A stretch of DNA of 64,000 bases from NCBI GenBank assembly GCA_019916065.1, contig CM034242.1:44211010-44275009 (forward strand). Reading direction: 5' to 3'. A program made the position numbers and the translations under genes. Position 1 is the first letter of the stretch, and each line of letters begins with the position of its first letter. Positions 13,101 to 24,503 of this stretch are shown piece after piece. The notes below the pieces were generated by a model, which made no database searches, was not told the origin of the DNA, and saw only the letters and a program-made list of their open reading frames with translations. This stretch comes from Vitellaria paradoxa (Eukaryota; Streptophyta; Magnoliopsida; Ericales; Sapotaceae).

Positions 13101-16100
13101 TCGATTGATAAATGTAAGTTAGAGAAATTTAAAAAAAAAAATGATGTTGCTCAGATGGAAAAGAATCATAAAAAAAATTGATGGCTATGAAGCAAAAGAA
13201 TTTTACAACTAGCTGTTCTCTTGGGGAGCTGAGAACAATGCTAGAAAGCTGGCAGATTGAGATGCTATCTAACTAATATGGTTTGGCACGCACAAGAATC
13301 CAGTGAAGTGCACCATAAGGAAGGTGAACTCATCCATCTGAGCAAAATGTTAGAGCAAGAACTAGACCATAGTAACGTCGCTTGAGGAAGTAAGCAAGAA
13401 TGAAAAAGAGAAGAGAGAGAAGGGGGGCACTGAATTTGTGAGGGAAAAAACATCAATATATATTTGTGATTTATATGGATAGGCATGAGATTTTTGACTA
13501 ATATAATCTTGTCTTTAAATTTTATTATTCATAAAATTTATTTGCCATTACTTGTTTTCCACCACAAATCACTCCCGCTCCCCCCCAAACCAAAATTTTG
13601 CCCCCGTCCCAGGTGATAAAAGAAACAAAAGCATATAGAGTAATCAAAGTAATTACCCTCAACAAAGCAAAGTAAAAAGCAGGATTCAAGTTAATTCCAA
13701 ATAGTTTGGGATAAAACTTTGTTGAGTATAATCCAAAGCAAACGGAACAACAGATATAAGGTAAAAATACTTACTACCAAAGACAAAATAGTATCACCAT
13801 TAAGACACAAACAGGAACAAAATTAGGGGGGGGGGGGGAGAAGAAAGCATCAATAACAATGTAATAATAAACCTGTAAGATGATAACAGTCGCTTGAACT
13901 CCTCCTCCAACTTTGAAATAGCCCTAGAAAGTAAATTATTTGCATGGTTCAGCGCCCCATCACTACTTTTAAAACTTTTGTTGTCGTTGAAAAAATGAAT
14001 GTTGCTTCTTAATTGCTCGATTGCTCCAAGATAACTTTCCAGGTCTTCACGAGGACCTTTCAGTATTTTAGCCTCCGCCTACATGTTGGAAGAGCATGTG
14101 TATCAGCAGCAATAAACATATCTTATAAGAATGAGTGTTATGCCATAAAAATGCAACACCTCGAAGCATGAAAACATACCACCCTCACTTTGAGATTTTA
14201 ATTTTGCGCATGCACATTTGTCATGTGCATGGGGAAGACACTTTTTTTTTTCTCTGGTTAAATTGGGCAAGAGTCCTATTTAAAATGGAAATATACTTTT
14301 CCTTGCTTAATAAGTTGTCAGGTCAAGGGCACAAGCGCATTCTTTTTTTTTTTTTTTTCATAACTACGGTTCTAATATAAAGGGTGGCTAAGATAATATG
14401 GAGGCTTAGTACTTATTAGAGTTGTGTTTTTTGCTTGCCATTTTCTTAATGCCTTTTCAATAAAATTTATTTATTTACAAATATATATGTGTTAAAAGGT
14501 GACTAAATCTATCCAATATGTAAGGTGGATCCAATTGGTACAGAAAAATTACGCACTCACCGGCCTAACCATGTGGTAGGCCAGTTTGGAATTTCAAACA
14601 AAAGAGTTTTAGGTAAACCCAAATCCATTTTGATTGGGTATAGGCCCTCTAGTCAGCCTAACTAAAATGTTAACAATTTTTCAAGAAATCAAACAAAATA
14701 GTTGGATTACAGCAATTCTTTGAGTAATTGGTTAGGAAAGATAAGAATTTAACAAAATAGCAAGATTACATAACAACTTTGGTAATATGAGAAAGCTATA
14801 AAGAGCAAGAATGGCAATGAAGTGGGTGCGGAGAGAAAGGCCTCTTCCCTGACCCCGCCATGTAATTTCTGCCTCCAGCCCAGCCCTGACATAAATTGCC
14901 CCTACACCTACCCCAACCTGGCAAAAGGTACCTGTTCTACCCTACCTAGTGAAGACTCCTTCCATTTTTTTTTCCTAATTTTGTTGACTGTATAGTGGGG
15001 TGTGAATTTGTTTTCGCTGTAGCCGATAGTAAAAACACCAAATTTTAAACAAGAATCTAAGAACCAAGTTCCAAAACAATAATCCCAATACACCCATTTC
15101 ACCCATATGGCATTTCTATAAATCCCAGTAATGCATGGTCCATAAGAACAGCTAAATCTTTTGACCCACAAGAAGTTTGATCAAATGACCTAGATAACCC
15201 CTCAAGAAAAGAGCATAGATTTACAAAACCCATTTACAGTATTCCAAATATTCCAAGAGAAGCTAAAAGACTCACTCAACAAAGAGACCGCATAAAACTA
15301 TAAGAACTAATGATAGTACCAAGACAAAGAAGAAAAAATACATGTTTTGGCTGTCAGATGATGCACAAAGTTGTGTTGTGGGTTTGAAGTTTTCTGAGTT
15401 AAAATATTTCTAGGTTTTACAAATGAAAATCTTCGTCAAGACTCTGACTGAAAAAAGTAAAAAACCATCATCCTTGAGGACAGTCGCACCCTCGCCGACT
15501 AAAACATCCAGAAGGAGTCAACCCTCCACCTGATCCTCTGCCTCCATAGTGCGATGTAGATCTCCGTGAAGACCCTCACTTAAAAATAAATAAATAAATA
15601 AACAAAACATCACTCTTGATGTTGAAACCCCCAACACCATCAAAAAGCATCACCCTTGAGGAGAGATGTTGAAGGTCTGAGTGGAAAGGGGAAAAATAAG
15701 GAGGTAGAGGAAAGGGAAAAAAGAAAGATATGCAATATGTCAAAAGTGATTAGGGTTTGTAAAATTTTACTATTTATTATAAGGGTATTATTATACATTG
15801 ACACCTAATCAAGTCGGAGTCGAGTACTAATACATTAACCCTGACAGGGGTTCAATTTTCTTCTCCCCACCCCCTTTAGCAGTACCCCATACCGCCCTGT
15901 TAGGATACAGTCAGATCAAGTAACCCGTTTAACCCACCCCCATTGACATCCCTAAAAGAAAGAGAGAACAACAGATTGTCTCAATAAAAGTATTTTGAAA
16001 TATAACTCCGACTACTACATTCAGTGCTTTACTTGCCCTTTCAAGCATATATTTTTCTAATCCTGACACTTAGGCACACATAATGGTTATAGGTCAACAC

Positions 16101-17845
16101 GAGGTACAAAAAAATGTCATCAAAACAATAGAAACTTCGATCATGTTAACCACATCAAAAGTGAGGATGTATTATTTGAAGGTGATAAGATTAAATAAAA
16201 AGTTTGAGTTATTTGATAAATCTTTCGATGCATTCAGTAATTGTTGTGAGATGTTGTAATTTTAAAGCATCACCAGATGCATAAGAAACATGAACACGGT
16301 ATACAAACATGATACAAGTATGCAATCTTGAAAAAGCACGGATATGGACGTGGTGGGATATGGCAAAAAAATATAAATAGATTTTATGCATTTTTATCAT
16401 CTATATACATACATGAAATCAATAACATTAATTCAACATTATAATCCATAACTCAAATATTATTCAACATGCAAAACCAACAAAATATAAGACAAAATAT
16501 GAGGAAAAGATTATGAGATGATATAGTAAAAAGAATTACACTTCAATCCTTCTATGTCCAACAAAATATATGCATGTATATAAAAAACAAAAATTTGGAA
16601 ACGTCACCTAGCTTTTGCTTACTATGTATTGGACACGATAACAACCATTTTGGAGTACTCATGCTTCATATTCAATGGTGAAGTCCATAAATATTGTGGT
16701 CATCAAGTATGACAAACATAATAAAATTTATATAATATAATTTGGTTGAATACGTCCCTCCAAAGGCCGAAGTGTATGAATCTTCATATTGCGAGTTTAC
16801 CCGGTTAACAGTTTGACAACAAAGTGAATAAAAGAACAGCAAACACCTAAATCCAACTAATCTCAACTAGCTAATATGGTAAATCCAAACAAATCAACTT
16901 CTATCAATATATATCCAAAGAACAAAACAAATTTAAACAATATCAAGCAACGTATTAAATAACCCTGGCTCTAAATAAATGACAAATGCAAGCATGCGTA
17001 ATAGGTTAATCCACAAAACTGACCTGACGAGAAAGATCAAATTGAGCCAATATAACCTCTGCCGCCTTCAGAGTCTTATCAATGTTCTCGTGAGCTCTCC
17101 GAATAGCATGTGTTCTAATCTAAAAACACCAAGTTAAGTAACACTATAAGAACGGTAAGAACAGGCCAGTGCAGGAAGGAAAATAAATCTGACAATGGGA
17201 CAATAATTTAATATATATATATATACATATATAACAACAACAACAACAACAACAACAACAAAAAATTAAATCTGCTTGCTAGACCAAAAAAATGTAAAAA
17301 TTTAATAAATTAGACTCCTACACCTTAAGCATTTAAACTTACCAAAAAATCACAGCATTAAGGATTGTGACGCCAAAATAGACTACTTTACTAAGCCTAT
17401 TCGACCTAGTAGGGAAGAATTTTACATATACAGGAAACAGAAACAACAATAGCCCAGAAATTTTGTTTTCTTTTTTCCCATTTTATCAAATCGAACCCGT
17501 ATGTGTTTACTGGTAACAGACCCACAAATCGTTTAGCTGCTAACGAATTACAGATGAACTAAATGACGTTCGAAATACTGCATTGCCCTTGGGATTTTTC
17601 TTTTTCGTTTTCTCAGGAACCAAACAGGGGGCTAGACTGATAGAATCAAACCCAGAAAGAAGAAAGACCACCTGAGTAGGACGCATGGCTGTCTCAAGCG
17701 CAGAGAGGCGGTGATCAAAGGAGCCAAGGGTTGAGACCATGGTGTCTGTGATTGACTGACTCTTCTGCAGCGACTCTCTCATCACGGCGGCTCTTTCACT
17801 CAGCCCATCCACACCCACTGCCGGAGCTACCGTCGGAATCCCCAT
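7160..17845 (-). CDS. EXO70A1: Exocyst complex subunit EXO70A1
   Basis: Subunit of the octameric exocyst, which tethers secretory vesicles to the plasma membrane. Plant EXO70A1 is the main housekeeping paralogue and binds membrane phospholipids through its C-terminus. Twelve exons: 17845-17672, 17119-17024, 14078-13873, 12685-12446, 11395-11257, 11190-10978, 9853-9648, 9194-8994, 8895-8796, 8221-8112, 8002-7856 and 7277-7160. Together they are 1950 nt, that is 649 codons plus stop, all in phase; the family is about 640 residues. The N-terminus has the coiled-coil region (AVMRESLQKSQ, LSALETAMRPTQ). The C-terminal Exo70 domain shows PTLIPPRVLPLLH, KSKRSPEKLFVLLDMYEIM, DGTVHPLTSYVINYVKF, YKDPALTQLFLMNN, SEAKDLLGDDWV, QQHANQYKR and SPEDLDRMLGEFFEGKT. 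At the exon 4/5 junction the codon is Thr (AC/G) where, from memory, the family has Arg. No frameshift or stop was found. The gene is divergent from the Nudix gene. Confidence 0.95.
7401..7708. mobile_element. MITE in EXO70A1 intron 11
   Basis: Terminal inverted repeats of about 25 bp with mismatches: the left begins GAGGCCGTTTCGATGGCCGA and the reverse complement of the right begins GGCCCCGTTCGGTTGACC. The element is about 307 bp without coding capacity. It resembles the abundant plant MITEs with GGCCCNGTTTGG ends. Target duplication not clear. Confidence 0.6.
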
Positions 17846-17935
17846 TCTGCTCTGTTTCTTCTTCGGACTCCTCTATTCCGAGGGAATTACAAAGACGAGA
17901 GAGAGAGAGAGAGAGAGAGATTTGCAGAGTGGGGA
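17846..17935 (-). promoter_or_regulatory. EXO70A1 5' UTR with CT-rich tract
   Basis: Directly upstream of the ATG, the plus strand carries a run of about twelve GA units at 17898-17921, which is a pyrimidine (CT) tract in the transcript sense. Such tracts are common in plant leaders. The transcript start cannot be fixed from sequence alone. Confidence 0.45.
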
Positions 17936-18060
17936 TGACCGCTTTGGTTGACGTTTCTTCGCAGAGACGTCTTCCTTTGACAGGGTGGGAAGATATTGAT
18001 CCTCTCTCGGGTCCGGGTCCCAAATTTTGCAACATGGGTCGTCGGTGAGTCAAAGGTCAA

Positions 18061-19180
18061 TGGGGGGTTTAAATCTAACAAAATAAATAAATAAATAATT
18101 ATTTCATAAAATAAAAATTTTAAATATATGAACATTTATTGTTAATTTTTATTAAATCCCAAAATGCTTTAACCGGAATTATTTATGTACCACGTGCAAT
18201 TGATTAATTCTGCGGTTATATGTGAAATTTCGTATTTACATTTCATTAAAATTGAATAATTTTTCTAGAATTTTATTTTTAATTTTTCTTTTCTCAATAT
18301 ATGTACTTATAAAAAAAATAACGAAAACCAATGCCAACAATTTGTCTAAAATTTATTTTTTTCAAAAAAAAGATAGCTTTAGAAAACAAATTTGAATTAT
18401 TGATAACGGCAATAGAAATGAAGAAAAAAAATACAAGAATTGTTTGAAGTTTCATTATTTGGCTATTTAATCTCTATTTGGCGAGACAAAAAACTCTGAA
18501 AAATAGTAAAAAATATTAAAAAATATTAAAAATTATTCACTTTTTATCTCATTACACAAATTACGAATTCACAACTTATCTCACTTTATTCATCTTATGA
18601 TACTTTTATCACTCCAAACGCATCCTTAATATTAATGTAAATAAAATGAAATGAAAATTTAAAATTAACATCATTTTCTCTTTTTACAATCATCTAACCA
18701 GTATTAGTTTTTTAAATCCCCTACAGTTTGTATGGTCTTATAGATAATAATTATGATATAAAAATAATTATGAGAAAGTTAAAATTTTTTAAATTTTTTC
18801 AAAGAATCTAAGGCACTAAACAGGGTTAAAATAAAAAAGTTGAAGGTAGTATCAAAATTGCATCGAAGTTCAAGGAATGAAAAAAGAAAACAATACAGTT
18901 ATGGGAAGGGGGTAATATACTGGACCATTTGGTGCACCGTAGACCGTCGGATCATCTGTACGGTATACCGTATAATACTTATTGGATGATCCGATGATCC
19001 GCGGTGTATCGAACTTACCCCCAACCTACAGTTTATTGCTTCCGGTAACTTGTGCCTTAAATATAAATTTATGTAAAAGGTGGGGTCAATTTAAAATACA
19101 AAACTATCCTACCCAGAGGAAGATTGAAAAAAATAAAAATAAAAAAGAGGTTTTGGAGAAGGTGGTATTCTACGTTGTTG
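18061..19180. other. Divergent intergenic region EXO70A1 / Nudix gene
   Basis: AT-rich spacer between two divergent genes that presumably holds both promoters. It includes the second copy of a dispersed repeat (18487-18628). At 18925-19005 there is an imperfect inverted arrangement of CGGATCATC / GATGATCCG around a TATACCGTATAA core. No ORF that looks real. Confidence 0.45.
18487..18628. repeat. Dispersed AT-rich repeat, copy 2 (MITE-like)
   Basis: Same family and same orientation as 6003-6131, ending CTCCAAACGCATCC. A looser relative lies at 23736-23874 (shared ATTACGAATTC and TTATCTCACTTT words). Confidence 0.55.
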
Positions 19181-22100
19181 ATGGGGGCTTTATGTCGATT
19201 CGTCCTCTTTAATTCCCAGTTCTCTCGTCACCCACTGCAGGTGCTCACCAATCCTACGCTATCTTCCTCAACCCAAATCTACCCTCTCAAATCCAACAAA
19301 TTTCCTAACCTGCCCCTCCTCCGCCTGCGCACAAACTCGATTGCTTCTCTTTCGTCGTCCATGGAAACCGCTCCCGAAGGTTACAGAAGAAACGTGGGCA
19401 TTTGCCTCATCAATCCTTCCAAAAAGGTCTCTCTCTCTCTCTCACACACACATGTACATATAAACGGTTACTGTTCTTTCTCTTTGTTAGTCTACAAGTT
19501 TTTTTTTTGGGTTCTTTTTTTGAAAGGTTAGTCTACAAGTTAGTGTTTTGTAAAATTGGGATTCTGCAGATTTTAACCGCTTCGAGGCTCGATATTCCCG
19601 ACTCCTGGCAAATGCCCCAGGTGATCCTAAAATTTTCAATCCAGCGCTTATATATATATATATATATATATTGCTTTGAAGGGTCGCTACTGGAAATACA
19701 ACAAAGTTGTTTTCTTTTTTCGATTTCCTTTTTGTTGAATGGGTTTGATTCACCAGGACAATAATTAGGCTTTGAATTTCCAGCTTTGTTGATTTTTTTT
19801 CCCCCAATACCTAGTAGGTTTGCATAGTGCATTTTGCACTTCAGGAGCTATAGGTTGCATATCAACGGTCATAATTTCATTAATATTTATTAATTCAGTC
19901 AAATTTATTTTAGTCAAATTATAACTCTTGATATGCAAACTTCAGCCTGCAGTCCATTTTGCACTGTAGCCCCCTGGATCCCACATAATCTGGGCCATGT
20001 GGATATCTGTGCTAATATGTATACTAACACGATCTGTAAAATCTTTTATAACGCGAGTTTTTCTTATTCAGAAGATTTAGTTTACTTGTATATGAGATGG
20101 AAAAATATTGTCTTTTGGTGAACAGGGTGGTATTGATGAGAGTGAGGATCCAAAAGATGCAGCTATCAGGGAATGAAAGAGGAAACAGGAATTACTTCAG
20201 CTGAAGTTCTTGCAGAGGTTTGAACTTTAGATTTGACTCTTCAATGCATTGTAACGACTTGGGTTAACTTGTAATTCTTTTGGTTAATTCTTCTTTCAAT
20301 GTTTGGTTCCTAAGAAGAGTAATAGAAGTTAAAAGAAAATCCTTAGTTAAAGCCTTTTCTTTTAGTTTATTTTTAAGTAATTACATTCTGTCTCTCTTAA
20401 TCATACTAGAAGAGAAACATGGATTATTATTCCTTTCCAATTATTTATTTTTCCATGTTATATAAATGTGCTCGATTAGACTGAACAAATTTAAGTAGGG
20501 CCTATGTCCAAATTAATTATGCAAATGGATGGTCATGTTATTTGCATTACAGTTTGAGGGGCTTAGGGGATGTATGAATATGAAAGTGTTGTCCATATTT
20601 GTCGTGTCATATATTTGGAATGACTCATCTTTTTTGTTCTATTATTATTGGAATTTAGTAGGGAATGTTTTATGACCTTTCTCTTGATCATGTTGAGCCA
20701 CCATCTTTTGGTTCAAGTTCCTGCTGCATTTTCTTACAGGAGTAACTCTTGGGGTATTTCTATCATTATCAACCTAGTTAGCTTCGCATTGCTAGATGTT
20801 GAGTAACTAAACCTGCCAAACTCACTTACCCAAATAAATAAATAAATAAATAAAATTAAATAAAACACTTAACCTGCTAAACTCACATATGTGAGCATTT
20901 TGGATGCGTAAAGAGTTCAAGTTGAGCATTTCCATTTTTTGACTTCAAACACTTCATCCTAGTGTTTAGTTAGCTATTTTTCCCAGTGTAACCAAAACAT
21001 CCTAACATGATTAAAGATATGTTTTTGATGGCTAAGGTCTTTCTCTCTCTCTCTCTCTCTCTCTGATGTAACATGAATGAGATGATTGAGATAAGGCTTT
21101 TTCAAGACATTGCATTCATCGGTTTTGTTGTATCAATGTCGATTTGGATTTTTGTATATATGGTATTAGGTTAAAGGATTTGTTTTTATTGATTTTTTCT
21201 AGGGCTGGCATGAGCTGAACTTTTTTCGAGTTGCTCGAGATGGACTCATGGCCTTAATGAGCTTAATTTGTGACTTGATTTAAATTGAGCTTGGTTCGAG
21301 CCTAGAAGTACGCAGCTCCAAAACTCACAAGTCGGCTTGATAATATTAATTAATTATATGTAGACCAATATGACGTAGATTTGGTTAGTCGAATTAACTT
21401 GCAAACCAGTCCCAAAGCCCAAAACTCTTCTTTGTTGAGCCGAGCTTGAGCTTCTCAAGCCTATACAAAGCTTGAGCTTCATATATAATAATCATACGAG
21501 CTGACTCGAGTAACCAAAGCTCAGTTCAAATCTGCCCCAACATTTTTCTCTTAAGATTGCTAGTGCATGCATCATGAGATGATTTTTTGACTAAAGATTC
21601 TACATGCAGGTTCCATATTGGTTAACATATGATTTCCCACCAAAGGTCAGGAGAAACTAAAGCACCAATGGGGATCGGATTGGAAGGGTCAGCACAAAAG
21701 TGGTGAGCAACTATATATATTTGAAATAACTGTGCAAAAGTTGGATAAGTTTGAGTTGGCAGCTGAAATGGACCGAATTTAAGATTATCAAGTCAATATC
21801 AAGTTAATCACTTAATCCTGGTTTATCAGCATGCATAATCAACCCAGGCTTTACTTCATCAGTTAGGGCCATGCTATAATTGAAACAATTATAGATCAAC
21901 TAAATGGTTCTTTTAACTGAAACCGGGGCATAAACTATCTAGCTACAGTTTAATTCATAATAGTTCTCACGCTGTCCACATAGAAACTGACGAAGTTGTG
22001 ATTCAAGGCTCTAATTTGTGCTCAAGTTGAATTGAACTACAACAGAAACTATTTTTGGCTCTTTAAGTACGTTATGCCTGGCATACCTATTTTAAAGCCT

Positions 22101-23530
22101 GGTATTGATTTTATTTTTGCTTTTTCTTTTTTCATCCCTGTGTTGTTAAGTATGCTTAGTTTGAGGGTTTTGCCCAAAAAGCATGTATCAAAGAGCATGC
22201 GTTCCCTGACACAAGCGTAGGACTCACACCTAGGTTCTTAGGCATCAAACTAATAAAAAGATGTCTCACACATCACAATTGAAATAGATGAAGTTTCGTT
22301 TCATTCACTCTCTCTTGTCCTCATAATTTATGCACATAGCCTCTAAAATATCTAAAATTTCTCTAGAAGTCCACTTTGTGAAAGTCTGTCTAGGTGCTAA
22401 AGCAAAGATCCTGCATCAGATTTGGTATTCAGTAAAAAATTATTTTCTATGATTATGCACCACCAGAAGACGTCATTTTAAATAAAGTTTGTTAACCATG
22501 TCGAACCCAAAAGTTATCGTTTGTAACATCTTTTGGCTTTGGTGCTGAAAATAATTGAGTTTAAAAATGTAGGTTGAAATGATGTTTTTAATTACATTAA
22601 AAAAAAAAAAATCGAATTTGGGTTCAGCATGGTTGAAAAACCTCTTCTGGAACGACTTCTAGTAGCGCATGCATTAAGAAATAGATTTTTTCAACTGAAC
22701 GTGTAAGGGAATAAATACCGATGGATGCATACTTGGGGCGAAAGCCTCGGTTAGTTACTAGTTGACAAGATATGGGTAGTAATTTGATTCATAAACTTGA
22801 TTTCTTTTGAAGATTTCTAAAAAGAAACCTGCATTTCGATAGAAGAAAATTGTAATAAATGCCTGACAGTGTTAGAAGATGTGATATCTGTCAAGCTCCA
22901 ATCATTTGTACAACTCTCTGGAAGTAAGAATGCGACTTTTATTTTTCAGTACACTGTGCATGCCTTCTTCATTTGTTGACATCTTGGAGCTCTACAAATC
23001 TCTCACTGCATAAACTACGAGACTGCAACTTTTACAAATTTATACTAACTTTTACAACTCCAAACACCCCTTGTATTTTTGCATTGGAGAACAACCCCAT
23101 GCATGGTGGACCAAAAATGAAAAAACATCGAGTGTGTGGAATGTGGGTCTGGTGCCAGAACATCAACCCACAGTTGTTCTCTAATTAATTGTGCCATCTA
23201 TTATCTGTTTATTTCATTTAGATACCTTGAAAAATGTAGGGTTCCTCCTTAAATTCACTGGAAAGGAGGATGAAATCAATCTTCAGGGAGATGGGACAGA
23301 AAAGGCGGAGTTTGGAGAATGGTCGTGGATGTCACCAGAACAAGTGGTTGACCACGTGGGTGCTGCTGCTGCTGCTTGTCTCTACCATGCTATTCTGGTT
23401 TCCAAGACCAGTTGGTCTTCTGGTTTTTTTTATGTTTGACCTGTTTTCTGCATTTTCTGTGCAGGCTGTGGACTTCAAGAAGCCAGTTTACAAGGAGGTC
23501 ATGGCCTGCATTTTCCCCCATCTTCAATAG
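19181..23530 (+). CDS. NUDT26: Plastid-type Nudix hydrolase, NUDT26/27 group, with frame disruptions
   Basis: Nudix pyrophosphohydrolase of the plant group that cleaves diadenosine polyphosphates, probably in plastids. Exons: 19181-19426, 19570-19620, 20126-20217, 21610-21702, 23240-23355 and 23465-23530. About 60 Ser/Thr/Arg-rich residues precede the conserved start METAPEGYRRNVGIC, which fits a transit peptide; an upstream in-frame ATG is at 19124. Further conserved pieces are ILTASRLDIPDSWQMPQ, VPYWLTYDFPPKV, EINLQGDGTEK, FGEWSWMSPEQVV and KKPVYKEVMACIFPHLQ. The Nudix box is all present (GGIDESEDPKDAAIRE, then KEETGI), but one base is missing at about 20174, which makes a TGA inside the box. 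Two more single-base losses lie at about 21650 and 21692 in exon 4, and one extra G at the exon 5 border (23240). Protein similarity continues across each. Either a recent pseudogene or consensus errors; I favour errors. Whether the orthologue is NUDT26 or NUDT27 is not settled. Confidence 0.85.
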
Positions 23531-24503
23531 AATTAACTGGTTCCTGTTTCATCAGGAATGCACTTTGTGTCTTTTCTAGTTAGTGGAAGTCGGGCAAGCA
23601 TTTTTAATCAACACCAATGTACTCAACTCCTTGTTCTCCCCAATTTGGCTATTTAGCTTGGAATAATTCTCTCTTCCATGGGCTATGGTGGTAATTTTTG
23701 GTGGCCAAAATTGAATTTGGTTTGTTTCCCCTTAAGCTCCGTTTGGTTTGCAAACAAACAACAAAAAACTCTATAAATCTCTATTAACTTTATGTCATAT
23801 CAATTTTTTTTCAATGCATGTATTACGAATTCTTAATTTATCTCACTTTTTATCACTCTTAAACACACTCTTATTATACCTACACTCAACCTACACTCGC
23901 TTCATTTTTACACCCCTTTGTTTTTCTTAAAATCTCACTTTAATGATTGATTTTTTTTATTTTCTATTTTTATTTTACCAATTAAGAGCGAGTTTTTGAT
24001 TAATTGTAATATAGGATCTTAATGATCAAATTTGCATGGACAATCACGGTGGAAGCTTAAGAATAAAATAGTCACTAAGGTTCCACTTTTGCAACAAATT
24101 CAAGTTTAAGTCATTGATAGTTGGAAAAAATAAATAAAAACTCATAAATTTCAAGTAATGTAAAGGTACAAAGTGAAATTACTTGAACAAATGCATTGGA
24201 TCATGCTTGGAAGTATTACTGAATGATATCAGATACAATTTCTGGTTATGCGGGGGCATCATTTATTCCATGATTCACATGGTTGTTCTTTCTTTCTTAT
24301 TTATTATTTATTATTTTTTTTTTTGCCCATATCTATCAGTTATACCTTTACTAACAGCAGCACACAAGGTAAAAGTAATTTTGTTCAATTCAACCCATAA
24401 AGAAAAAAAAAATGATTATTATACATAATTTCTTTGAGAGTGGTATTTGTATGCATTTAGATGAGCAATCTAAAATTAAGGCCTAAACTATAAACACTTC
24501 CCT
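23531..24503. other. Convergent intergenic region, Nudix 3' end / CTF7 3' end
   Basis: Contains the 3' UTRs of both convergent genes and a probable MITE-like repeat at 23736-23874 that starts GCTCCGTTTGG. The remainder is AT-rich. No gene seen. Confidence 0.5.

Noticed and set aside
17752..18135. Plus- and minus-strand frames over the EXO70A1 first exon and leader
   Set aside because: Shadow frames of exon 1 and of the GA repeat (RERERE and SLSLSL runs).
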